Source: Geitlerinema sp. S16
Lineage (GTDB): Bacteria; Cyanobacteriota; Cyanobacteriia; Cyanobacteriales; Geitlerinemataceae
Direction of reading: 5' to 3'
Assembly: GCA_011390275.1 (NCBI GenBank)
Contig: JAABST010000045.1
Location: 1 to 34,987 of the forward strand
Length of the DNA stretch: 34,987 nucleotides
Part shown: positions 6,598-14,368 of the stretch, in pieces
Position numbering within the stretch: position 1 is the stretch's first letter
Layout: every line of letters begins with the position of its first letter
The notes under the pieces: generated by a model
What the model saw: the letters and a program-made list of their open reading frames with translations, nothing else
The model's database searches: none
Told to the model about the DNA's origin: nothing
Translations under genes and position numbers: made by a program

Positions 6598-9105
6598 ATG
6601 ACCATTCCGGTTTCCCCACCCCCAGATCCACCGGCTTTGATTCGTCTTGAACGAACCGAAGAGCGATCGGCTGGGCATCTGCAACAACCTTCGATCGTGG
6701 CTGATAAGGCGATGATTGAAACCGAACCATCGCCAGATCCAAATGCTTTCGCAGCCAGTATGTCCGGCCTCGTTGTCGATCGTGAGCGATTCATCCCCTC
6801 GCCTGCCTCTGAGATCGCTCAAGCGCGAGACGCGATCGCCGTTGAACCGACGGAAGGCGAACCGACGGAAGGCGAATCGGCAGCAGGTGAACCGGTAGAG
6901 ACTGAACCGACAGAACTCATTCAGACCGAGCCGATCGCGGCAGAGACACAAGACGCAGAGACAATATCCGATGCCGAAACGCGCGATCCCGAGCCGATCG
7001 CGCAGACTCGACCCAACCCAGACAACACGACTCCAGCTTCAAGTGGGGACTCCTTCAGCATTGATGCTGATGGGCTATTGATTGATCCCACCGACTCTAC
7101 CGACTCTACTGACTCCACCGGTTCCACCGACGCCACCGTCACAGCGCCGAATGAATCGCCGAATGAATCGCCGAATTCCGACGAAGCAGAGGACATTAAC
7201 GGTAGCAATCTGCAAGAACCGCTGCGGCTCTCAACCCCAATCGAAGTGACCGCCGATCGGCAAACCTTTGATCGCGATCGGCAGATTTTTAGCGCGATCG
7301 GTAACGCCACCATGCGTTACGCCAGCGGACTGCTCGAAGCTGATCGGATTCAAGTCAATCTGCTGACCCGCATGGCACGTGCCGAGGGGAATGTCGCCCT
7401 GACGCGCACCGACGGCAGCATCATGCGCGGCGATAAAATCCGCTACAACTTCGCCCAGGATCTCGGCACGATCGAGAATGCCAACGGTGATATCACCACG
7501 ACCCCTGCCAACGCCGAAGATCCCCGCCGCACGATCGCCGTCCCGCCCACCACCCTGCTCCCCGTCCCGATCGGCACGCGCTACGTCGCCGACGCCCCCC
7601 AAAGCGATCGCTTTATCGAAGAACAGCCCCGTGATGTTTACTCTCCCGGCGGGTTTAACTTTCGCCTGGGGGCAGGACGTGAATTTCAGGCGGCACAGCA
7701 GCTAGGCGGCGCTGGAACGCTGACGCGCTTTCGCTTTGATGCACAGTCGATCGATTTCACCCCGAACGGCTGGACGGGTAACGATGTGCGAATCACCACC
7801 GATGTATTTTCGCCACCCGAATCTGAGCTACGCGCCGATCGCATTGTCTTTACCCCACTCGATCCCCTGCGCGATGAAATCCTGATGACCCGCCCGCGCT
7901 TGGTCTTTGATGATAGTTTTTCAATTCCGGTTCTGAAGCGGCGCTACATTCTGGATCGCAGCGATCGCGAACCGCCGATCGTTCAAATTGGCTTTGATCA
8001 GCGCGATCGGGACGGTCTGTATATTCAGCGTAAGTTTGAAATTTTTAATCGCTATGGCGTGAGATTTGAGATTGCGCCGCAGTTTTATGTCCAGCGAGCC
8101 TTCACTTCTAGCGACAGTGGCGGGCTGGCCAATTTTGGCTTTACCACCCAGCTCACAGCACGGATCAACGATCGCACCAGCCTCGCCGCCGAAAGCAGCC
8201 TGACCGATCTCGACTTCAGCAATCTTGAACTGGAAGACAGCCTCCGTGCCAGCGTCCGCCTAACCCGTCTTGTTCTGGGAGACCACCGCCTCACGGGAGA
8301 ATACACCTTCCGTAACCGCCAATTTAACGGCTCGCTGGGATTTCGGACGGTGCATACCAGTCTCGGCCTGGTGTTGAATTCACCGCCGATTGCGATCGGT
8401 AACACCGGTATCGTACTGAACTATCAGACCGGTATCAACCGCGTCAATGCGGATACCGATGAAGCCGAACTACTCAAGCCGATACGCGACACCAACCGCG
8501 TCACGCTGATGCGCTATCAGAGCAGCTTCTCGCTCGATCGTGGCTGGAATTTGTGGGTCGGTGACGCTTTACCAGCCACAGCAGAGGAAGGCTTGCGCTA
8601 TGCCCCCGTTCCGGTCGTGCCCTACGTTCGGTTTTTTACGGGCGTTCGTGGCATTGCCGGTTTTTATAGCAACGGTGCATCGGAGACTTCATTACAGGGA
8701 ACGATCGGAGTCCAGGCGCAGTTTGGCCATTTCTCGAAGCCGTTTCTTGACTACACCTCGGTGTTTGTTCGCTACTCCGATTCGCTTCTTTCCGGTCAGT
8801 CGCCGTTTCAGTTCGATCGCGTCGCCGACCAGCGTATTTTTAGCTTTGGCATTTTGCAGCAGATTATCGGCCCGCTGCGCTTCGGCTTCCAAACGGCCAT
8901 CAATCTCGACAACAACGACACCATCAGCACCGACTACATTCTCGAATACAGTCGCCGCACCTACGGCATTATCCTATCGATCAATCCCCAGCGAGAGTCC
9001 GGCGCTCTACAACTGCGGATTAATGATTTTGACTGGAACGGCAACGCCGGAGCGTTCAGCAATCGTGAAACCTGTCAGGGAATCCGCGATCTGGTCTGTG
9101 ATTAA
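6598..9105 (+). CDS. LptD-like / DUF3769-type outer membrane protein
   Basis: 835 residues. Residues about 1-205 are acidic, proline/serine/threonine-rich and low in complexity. Next comes an OstA/LptA-like segment (about 215-300: VTADRQTFDRDRQIF, ASGLLEADRIQVNLLTRMA, RAEGNVALTR), followed by a long region of alternating strands consistent with a beta-barrel (FEIFNRYGVRFEIAPQFYVQ and onward). The layout matches cyanobacterial DUF3769 proteins, regarded as LptD relatives that would insert lipopolysaccharide into the outer membrane. Oddities: no signal peptide at the ATG at 6598; the frame upstream is open only to a stop at 6490 and offers no ATG, GTG or TTG; and short in-frame DNA repeats occur in the linker. 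The final residues lack the usual terminal aromatic of porins. Convergent with the MscS gene at 9169. Confidence 0.8.
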   Translation: MTIPVSPPPDPPALIRLERTEERSAGHLQQPSIVADKAMIETEPSPDPNAFAASMSGLVVDRERFIPSPASEIAQARDAIAVEPTEGEPTEGESAAGEPVETEPTELIQTEPIAAETQDAETISDAETRDPEPIAQTRPNPDNTTPASSGDSFSIDADGLLIDPTDSTDSTDSTGSTDATVTAPNESPNESPNSDEAEDINGSNLQEPLRLSTPIEVTADRQTFDRDRQIFSAIGNATMRYASGLLEADRIQVNLLTRMARAEGNVALTRTDGSIMRGDKIRYNFAQDLGTIENANGDITTTPANAEDPRRTIAVPPTTLLPVPIGTRYVADAPQSDRFIEEQPRDVYSPGGFNFRLGAGREFQAAQQLGGAGTLTRFRFDAQSIDFTPNGWTGNDVRITTDVFSPPESELRADRIVFTPLDPLRDEILMTRPRLVFDDSFSIPVLKRRYILDRSDREPPIVQIGFDQRDRDGLYIQRKFEIFNRYGVRFEIAPQFYVQRAFTSSDSGGLANFGFTTQLTARINDRTSLAAESSLTDLDFSNLELEDSLRASVRLTRLVLGDHRLTGEYTFRNRQFNGSLGFRTVHTSLGLVLNSPPIAIGNTGIVLNYQTGINRVNADTDEAELLKPIRDTNRVTLMRYQSSFSLDRGWNLWVGDALPATAEEGLRYAPVPVVPYVRFFTGVRGIAGFYSNGASETSLQGTIGVQAQFGHFSKPFLDYTSVFVRYSDSLLSGQSPFQFDRVADQRIFSFGILQQIIGPLRFGFQTAINLDNNDTISTDYILEYSRRTYGIILSINPQRESGALQLRINDFDWNGNAGAFSNRETCQGIRDLVCD
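6844..7170 (+). repeat. In-frame micro-repeats in the linker of the LptD-like gene
   Basis: Three short tandem arrays: a 15-bp unit GAACCGACGGAAGGC twice (6844-6873) with degenerate copies after it; a 9-bp unit ACCGACTCT five times with drift (7090-7134); and a 12-bp unit CCGAATGAATCG twice (7147-7170). All units are multiples of three, so slippage changes linker length without shifting frame. They encode E-P-T-E-G, T-D-S and N-E-S-P runs. Confidence 0.85.
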
Positions 9106-9168
9106 GTCTTTGGGTGTTGTGAATGTTTTTGATCGTTTCGCGATCCAGCCACAACATCACGCTCACGT

Positions 9169-10269
9169 TTAAATCGTCATCGGTGCATCGATATAAATCG
9201 TCGGTTCATTCGTGGTGAATGCGAGATCATGACGAGCCAGGACGGTGGCAATTTGATCGTTCGCAACACTCAGCAAGCGCTTGCGGAAGTCGAGAGAATT
9301 TTCGTGTGATCCGAGAATAAAGAAGACCAGTCGCGCCTGTGTCTTGCCGTCGGGTCGATCCTCGATCGCAACGTTAGTATTCGCCGCATCGATACCGAGC
9401 AGGCTTGCGGTACTGTTTTTGGCTTCGCGCACCACCAGGGCGCGTTCGTGGGGCTTGAGGATTTTCTCAAAATCAAGCTGCAACATGACCACCACTTTTT
9501 TACCGCGTGAAATATTCTCAATTTCAGTTGTGACCAGGATCGAGTTTGGGTACACAAACAGCGTATTTTTCGCCAAGGCACGAACGCGAGTTGACCGAAA
9601 TCCGATCGCTTCAACTTTGCCCAGTTCGCCATTGGTCATACGAATATAGTCACCGGGAACAAACGGGCGATCGAGATACAGCACGATCGCACTCAACAGT
9701 TGCTCGACAATCCGCTGAGCCGCCAGGGTAATACCCCCACCAATCAGACCCAGACCGGCGATCGCCGTAATCAGATTGAGGCCGCGCATTTGCGCAAACG
9801 TTAACGCAGCCAGGACACCGATCGTAATATTGGCCGCCATCTCGACCGCCAACAGCACCTCATCGGCTAGTCTCAGCCGCTTAATCAGCGACAGGCCGTA
9901 AAACTGAAGCAATTGGTGAATCAGCCGCGATACTAGCCATGCAAAGGAAATGGTGACGCCGAGATCGAGTAGTGGCCGCGAAAATTCGTAGAGTTCGTCA
10001 TAACGCTTGAGCCAAATCCAAATCCAGGACACCAGGATAAACGTCACGGCGATCCTAATCGCAGACTCGATCGGCATTGCCACTTCGCTGTATATCTGAT
10101 CGCCGCGACGCGGGGCAATCCGACGAAATACGAGACGCAAGATACTTGGAGCTAAACGCCCGAGGAGTAACGCCAACATCAGCACACACGAAAACACGAG
10201 CCAGCGGATCACAGTTAAGTTTTGGAGAGAATCTGGCAGAGTCTCTGTGAGCATATTGGTGATTGACAT
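9169..10269 (-). CDS. MscS-family mechanosensitive ion channel (second of two)
   Basis: 366 residues. The N-terminal half has about four hydrophobic segments (for example WLVFSCVLMLALLLG and IRIAVTFILVSWIWIWL). Then comes the pore-lining helix and MscS beta domain: glycine/alanine-rich GLGLIGGGITLAAQRIVEQ, followed by YLDRPFVPGDYIR, GKVEAIGFRSTRVR and the pattern VYPNSIL. The family forms heptameric inner-membrane channels that open under membrane tension to release solutes after osmotic downshock. Length is somewhat above E. coli MscS. The start ATG is at 10269 with no strong ribosome site. It follows the other MscS gene by about 65 bp on the same strand, so the two are probably co-transcribed paralogues and could form separate or mixed channels. 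Confidence 0.9.
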   Translation of the reverse strand: MSITNMLTETLPDSLQNLTVIRWLVFSCVLMLALLLGRLAPSILRLVFRRIAPRRGDQIYSEVAMPIESAIRIAVTFILVSWIWIWLKRYDELYEFSRPLLDLGVTISFAWLVSRLIHQLLQFYGLSLIKRLRLADEVLLAVEMAANITIGVLAALTFAQMRGLNLITAIAGLGLIGGGITLAAQRIVEQLLSAIVLYLDRPFVPGDYIRMTNGELGKVEAIGFRSTRVRALAKNTLFVYPNSILVTTEIENISRGKKVVVMLQLDFEKILKPHERALVVREAKNSTASLLGIDAANTNVAIEDRPDGKTQARLVFFILGSHENSLDFRKRLLSVANDQIATVLARHDLAFTTNEPTIYIDAPMTI

Positions 10270-10334
10270 AGATCTCTGAGGGGTGATCCGCGACGTTTAA
10301 AGTGGGGGATTAAGTGACAATGAACGGCGATCGG

Positions 10335-11504
10335 CTACAGCGAGATCGGCGCGTCAATATAGGTCGGAGCCTCTGAGATCGCAAAGTCGATACCATAATC
10401 GATTAGCGTCTGACTAATGTTTTGACGTGCAATTTCGAGCAATTGACGGCGCAAATCCATCGACATTTCACCCGATCCCAAAATGAAGAGTGTGACTTGA
10501 ACCTGGAGTGGAATCGTCTCAGCGGTCTGCTCCGAGAACGCGACGCTGGTGCTACGTGGATCAATACCGAAGATATCGCTCGTCGCGTTAAAAATCACCC
10601 GCTCGATTAGCGCCCGCTCAGTTTCCGGTATGGGAGAGAATAAATCGATATACATCGTTGCCATGAGCTTTTTGGCATCGCTGTAGTTTTCCAGTTGTTC
10701 GCTCGTTAAGACGTTATTCGGGACGACCATGACCGTACCTTTCCCCGACACGCGAATTTTCGTCGATCGCAACCCGATCGACTCAACCCGACCAAACGTC
10801 TTGTCCGGCAGTGAGATGTAGTCATCGACAATAAATGGCCTATCAAGGTACAGCACCACCCCCCCTACAATCTGTTCCAGGGTTTTTTGCGCGGCAAAGG
10901 CAACCGCAAGGCCACCGACGCCCAAGCTGGTCAGTAGCCCGATCGCATTCAGTTCATGAGTCTCGGCAAATAACAGGGCAATAATAGCCACGATCACAGC
11001 ATTGCCGATCAGTTTAGCCACCACCAGCAGTTCGCCATTCGTCGTCGGGTTCGGCTCTGTGGCGACACCGACTAACACCGTCTCAAACCAGTTCGCAAAT
11101 GCCTGCATCAGCAGCCAGCCCACCAGCACCGACAGCGTGAGCGCCAAACAGAACTCGATCATGCCGAGCCACCATGGCAGACCGGAGGCAAAACCGTACC
11201 AGCGCAGCCCTAGATCCGCGATCGTCAGCCCGATCGCAGCACTAACCGCCCGCTCGCGATCGCGAATCAGCGATCCGAGGGACAGAGACAAGGGGGATGG
11301 CTCTACCCGATCCAGCACGCGAGCGAGCTTAGTCGGCACAACCCAGATTATGAAACCTAAAGCAAACAGTCCACTACAGGCAATCAAAATACTCGGCCAG
11401 AATGCCCCACTTTTCGGGATGGCATTACGCACATCCAGCATGAAATCCAGCGCAAAGTATAGGTCTGGCGATCGAGAATGAACGCCCAGCGAACGAAAAT
11501 TCAA
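10335..11504 (-). CDS. MscS-family mechanosensitive ion channel (first of two)
   Basis: Hydrophobic helices fill the N-terminal half; then the pore helix (SLGVGGLAVAFAAQKTLEQI) and beta domain (YLDRPFIVDDYISL, GRVESIGLRSTKIR, VVPNNVL). This is the same architecture as the downstream gene, with clear similarity through the pore region. Start choice: the frame is open from a TTG at 11519, but the only good ribosome site, GGAGGA at 11512-11517, lies 7 nt before the TTG at 11504, so I use that one (389 residues). An ATG at 11441 is a shorter alternative. A sigma70-like promoter sits at 11556-11583. It likely responds to hypo-osmotic shock at the inner membrane, as for the family; the ion or solute preference cannot be read from sequence. 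Confidence 0.88.
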   Translation of the reverse strand: MNFRSLGVHSRSPDLYFALDFMLDVRNAIPKSGAFWPSILIACSGLFALGFIIWVVPTKLARVLDRVEPSPLSLSLGSLIRDRERAVSAAIGLTIADLGLRWYGFASGLPWWLGMIEFCLALTLSVLVGWLLMQAFANWFETVLVGVATEPNPTTNGELLVVAKLIGNAVIVAIIALLFAETHELNAIGLLTSLGVGGLAVAFAAQKTLEQIVGGVVLYLDRPFIVDDYISLPDKTFGRVESIGLRSTKIRVSGKGTVMVVPNNVLTSEQLENYSDAKKLMATMYIDLFSPIPETERALIERVIFNATSDIFGIDPRSTSVAFSEQTAETIPLQVQVTLFILGSGEMSMDLRRQLLEIARQNISQTLIDYGIDFAISEAPTYIDAPISL

Positions 11505-11555
11505 AAGCAAATCCTCCAAAAAAGTCTAAATCGAGATATATGACAATAGTCAGGA

Positions 11556-11583
11556 AATATAACGAAGCTTGCCAGCCTGTCAT
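11556..11583 (-). promoter_or_regulatory. Candidate promoter of the MscS pair
   Basis: Read on the minus strand, ATGACA (11583-11578) and TATATT (11561-11556) are separated by 16 bp; each matches consensus at five of six positions. The predicted start of transcription lies about 45 nt before the TTG start. Confidence 0.45.
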
Positions 11584-12178
11584 TACTTTCAACAACATCC
11601 CTGGCCTGACTGATTATCCTTGCGCTCTATGCAGCACACGCCCTGTTTAAGTTTTCAACAGCTCTAAATCTCATTGACTTAATGCTATCACAGTACGCCG
11701 CATCAACGAAGTGAGATAACCCTTTCCGGCGTTCTCAACAGGCTCAACACGTTCTTACTCCATACCATCTCAGCCCGTCAGCTACGTGCCAATGCACAAT
11801 ACAGATTTAACCGATTAGAACGATAAACCCATGTATTTGGTTGGGGTATCCGAACCAAAGCGAACGTATTACAGAACACCATTTACGATAAGGATTCATC
11901 AAAAATGTGACGTAATACACCAATTATAGAAAACCTCACTATCCAAAAGATTCAAACTGATCCTTAACGTGCATTCCAAGAGCTTCAAAGCCTTATATCA
12001 AGGTTAATCCGCGATATTGGCTCAATCAAAAATTCAAACGAAGTTTAAGACCAAAAGCGTTCACAAATCTGAGCCATGACCGTCGGCTCTTTCTTTTTGC
12101 ACGAAACAAAAAAAGATGTTAAGATTTGTTCATTAGATTTTCTTTAGAATCTCAAAACTTCAAGTAGCCTTCCTCGTT
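11584..12178. other. Non-coding region between the MscS and STAS genes
   Basis: About 600 bp between divergently transcribed genes. I find no credible reading frame, RNA gene, or repeat with arms longer than about 8 bp. It presumably contains the promoter of the first STAS gene, but I could not pick a convincing -35/-10 pair. Confidence 0.5.
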
Positions 12179-12544
12179 ATGACTCTTAATGCATTGGTCT
12201 TTCAACCTCAAGAACTGTTTGACGGAATTGCAGGCCCTCGAATTCGTCATCAGGTTGTTCAGTGTCTCTCACAAAATCCAGATGCGATTTTGATTGACTT
12301 TACAAATGTCAAATTTATTGACAGCATAGGGCTTGGGGCGCTTGTTGGATCTCTTAAAGAGGTGCATGACTCAGGCAAAAGACTCTACCTCTGCTCGCTC
12401 TGTGAACAAGCCAAAGAAATGTTTAAGCTGACCTCGATGGAGCAGGTCTTTACGATCTTTCCCGATCGTCAGAGCTTTGAGCGCAGTATTCTCGATCAGC
12501 GGACTTCCAAGCGTCAGCAAATTGCCGTACAGCAGGCGGCATAA
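12179..12544 (+). CDS. STAS-domain protein (anti-sigma factor antagonist-like), copy 1
   Basis: 121 residues, one STAS domain with no membrane segment. The core reads ILIDFTNVKFIDSIGLGALV: a beta strand, then the DS-[IA]-GLG loop whose serine (about residue 46) is the residue phosphorylated in SpoIIAA/RsbV-type antagonists. Such proteins bind a switch kinase/anti-sigma factor in a phosphorylation-dependent way. No kinase or phosphatase partner gene is in the window, so the partner is unknown. The second copy 540 bp downstream is about 63% identical over the full length without gaps (76 of 121 by hand count). No Shine-Dalgarno sequence is visible before the ATG. A strong terminator follows. 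Confidence 0.9.
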   Translation: MTLNALVFQPQELFDGIAGPRIRHQVVQCLSQNPDAILIDFTNVKFIDSIGLGALVGSLKEVHDSGKRLYLCSLCEQAKEMFKLTSMEQVFTIFPDRQSFERSILDQRTSKRQQIAVQQAA

Positions 12545-12586
12545 TGTGTGTTTATTAGATATTTAGTTCCGACTTTACTCGTGCAG

Positions 12587-12623
12587 TCCCTACCATTCAG
12601 AGGAATGGTAGGGATTATTCTTT
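12587..12623 (+). terminator. Terminator after STAS copy 1
   Basis: TCCCTACCATT (12587-12597) pairs perfectly with AATGGTAGGGA (12604-12614), with a loop of six bases, followed by a T-rich tail (TTATTCTTT). It is a clear Rho-independent signal 43 nt past the stop codon. Confidence 0.85.
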
Positions 12624-13038
12624 ATAGGCACAAACTATCTTTAAGATATGTCTTTTAAGCAATATGCTTTAAATGAAGTTAAGTAAAGTATTTTAAGTTA
12701 AAGTTTAGATGAGACAAGATTTAAATCAATAACAGATTTAAGGTTGAGTACTCCTAATAATAAAACTGAGTGCTCTGCAAAAGATATTTCTATAGATTGA
12801 TAGCTTATAGCTCTTTAACAGATCAAGATCGTGATTATGCTGAGTAGAGACTCATCGGCTATCACATCAGTCAATTAGATATAACGAGTTGGATTATTAG
12901 AAACACATTAATCTAGAATTAACAAAACTTGATTATATTTCGATATATTAAAATATTGTTAAATCTTGAATACGGCGATTGTAAAGTATCCAAAATTACT
13001 AACATTTTAGTCTAAACAAATGACACTCTCTGGAGGTA
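12624..13038. other. AT-rich spacer between the two STAS genes
   Basis: About 410 bp, strongly AT-rich, without a credible reading frame. One weak hairpin (GAGTACTC near 12747 with GAGTGCTC, using G-U pairs) is visible. Because copy 1 ends in its own terminator, this spacer should contain a separate promoter for copy 2; I could not locate it with confidence. Confidence 0.45.
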
Positions 13039-13080
13039 ATGGTCTTCCTTTTGAACAGCTTCTTGGCTGTATGCACCGCT

Positions 13081-13446
13081 ATGACTCTTCATGCATTTAT
13101 CTTTCAACCCCAGAAAATACTGGATGGAATTGAAGGATCGCGCCTTCGATTCCAGATTATTCGCTGTCTACAGCAAAACCCAGATGTAATTTTGATTAAT
13201 TTTGCAAACGTCACGTTTATGGACAGCATTGGGCTTGGATCGCTAGTGGGAGCACTCAAGCATGTTCATGACTCAGGAAAACAGCTTTACCTCTGTTCGA
13301 TTTGTGAGCAAGTTGAAGCCATGTTTCGACTGACTTCAATGGATAAAGTCTTTACAATTTTTCCGGATTATCATTCCTTTGAGCGAGATATTCTTGATTT
13401 ACGGCGGCTAGAACATCTGCCCACGATCGGGAAACAAGCGTCATGA
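13081..13446 (+). CDS. STAS-domain protein (anti-sigma factor antagonist-like), copy 2
   Basis: From the ATG at 13081 this copy has 121 residues, exactly the length of copy 1, and starts MTLHAFIFQPQ like copy 1 (MTLNALVFQPQ). The DSIGLG phospho-acceptor loop is kept (VTFMDSIGLGSLV). An in-frame ATG at 13039 would add 14 hydrophobic residues; a GGAGG motif (13032-13036) lies only 2 nt before it, too close to be ideal, so the paralogue alignment decides for 13081 with some doubt. Differences from copy 1 cluster at the C-terminus and at surface-type positions such as D/N and T/A in the strand before the loop, so the two may have different partner preferences. Its own terminator follows. Confidence 0.88.
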   Translation: MTLHAFIFQPQKILDGIEGSRLRFQIIRCLQQNPDVILINFANVTFMDSIGLGSLVGALKHVHDSGKQLYLCSICEQVEAMFRLTSMDKVFTIFPDYHSFERDILDLRRLEHLPTIGKQAS

Positions 13447-13496
13447 TTGTATGTACCAAACGTTAAGCCGGTTCTCTATCCACCCTCTATCAACGA

Positions 13497-13533
13497 AAAT
13501 CTCCACTGTTCAGAGAAATGGTGGAGATTTTTG
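13497..13533 (+). terminator. Terminator after STAS copy 2
   Basis: AAAATCTCCAC (13497-13507) pairs with GTGGAGATTTT (13521-13531), giving a T-run at the 3' arm. The loop region TTCAGAGAAATGG closely matches the loop of the terminator behind copy 1 (TTCAGAGGAATGG), suggesting that gene and terminator were duplicated together. Confidence 0.85.
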
Positions 13534-13658
13534 GTGTGTGGGCAATATGGAACTCATTGGACTGACGCATTGATCGGCGAGAATCACGCGAGAGTGTAGG
13601 GTATTGTCCACCCCAACAGATTTCGGCGGTTTGCATAGGTTTTGATTCAATTCGCCAT

Positions 13659-13688
13659 TTCAAATGAATTCAAGCGCAAGGGTACAAT
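13659..13688 (+). promoter_or_regulatory. Candidate promoter of the TRAP permease operon
   Basis: TACAAT at 13683-13688 (five of six to the -10 consensus), with TTCAAA 18 bp upstream as a weak -35. A 7-bp hairpin (13696-13719, GCTTCAA/TTGAAGC) would then sit at the very 5' end of the transcript. Confidence 0.35.
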
Positions 13689-13750
13689 ACTGTTCGCTTC
13701 AATTGCTCTTCGTTGAAGCACCCACGACCTTTTTTTGAGATACATTCATC

Positions 13751-14368
13751 GTGGAATCGTTACTCAGACTCTCCCGCACGATCGATCGACTCACTGAATC
13801 GATCGGCAAACTCATGCTTTGGCTTGTCCTGGCAATGGTTGCCGTCGGTGCTTGGAACGCGATCGGCCGTTATCTCGGACAGGCGATCGGGCAAAATCTT
13901 AGCTCAAATGCCCTGATTGAAACCCAGTGGTATCTATTTAGCCTGGTGTTTTTATTTAGTGCAGGCTATACGCTCAAGCATGGCGAACACGTCCGTATGG
14001 ACATGTTTTACAACACCTGGTCACCCAAACGAAAAGCGATCGCCGATACGATCGGCGGCCTACTTTTCCTGATTCCCTTTAGCGTGTTGATGCTGTGGTT
14101 TGCCTGGAAGCCCGTCTCAAACTCCTGGCGCATCGGCGAAGTTTCCCCTGATCCCGGTGGTTTGCCGCGCTATCCGCTCAAGGCCATGATCCTGGTGTGC
14201 TTTGTGCTGCTGATCATTCAGGGCATTTCCGAGACGATCAAAAATCTGGCGATCGTTACCGGCGATCGCACTCCGCCCGATTTGATCGCCCGCGAAGTCG
14301 GCGAAGTCGGCCAATCACCCCGTCCTCTTTCTAACCCCAACCAACCTAACGGAGATCGCGAATCGTGA
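13751..14368 (+). CDS. TRAP transporter small permease (DctQ family)
   Basis: 205 residues from a GTG start. Four hydrophobic segments are visible (LMLWLVLAMVAVGAWNAI; YLFSLVFLFSAGYTL; GGLLFLIPFSVLMLWFAW; AMILVCFVLLIIQGI), the usual DctQ topology. The family signature is also present: E-x-Q-W-Y-x-F around residue 55-62 and the downstream HGEHVRMDMFY block. It pairs with the large DctM subunit to use a sodium gradient for uptake of organic acids or amino acids. The stop codon overlaps the start of the next gene by 4 bp (GTGA), so translation is coupled. The hydrophilic C-terminal tail of about 35 residues is longer than needed for the fold. Substrate cannot be inferred without the receptor. 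Confidence 0.9.
   Translation: MESLLRLSRTIDRLTESIGKLMLWLVLAMVAVGAWNAIGRYLGQAIGQNLSSNALIETQWYLFSLVFLFSAGYTLKHGEHVRMDMFYNTWSPKRKAIADTIGGLLFLIPFSVLMLWFAWKPVSNSWRIGEVSPDPGGLPRYPLKAMILVCFVLLIIQGISETIKNLAIVTGDRTPPDLIAREVGEVGQSPRPLSNPNQPNGDRES

Noticed and set aside
6320..6601. 93-codon frame just before the LptD-like gene, possibly a detached signal peptide
   Set aside because: It overlaps the psbI terminator hairpin and has only a weak hydrophobic patch. I keep the missing export signal as a finding but do not call this a gene.
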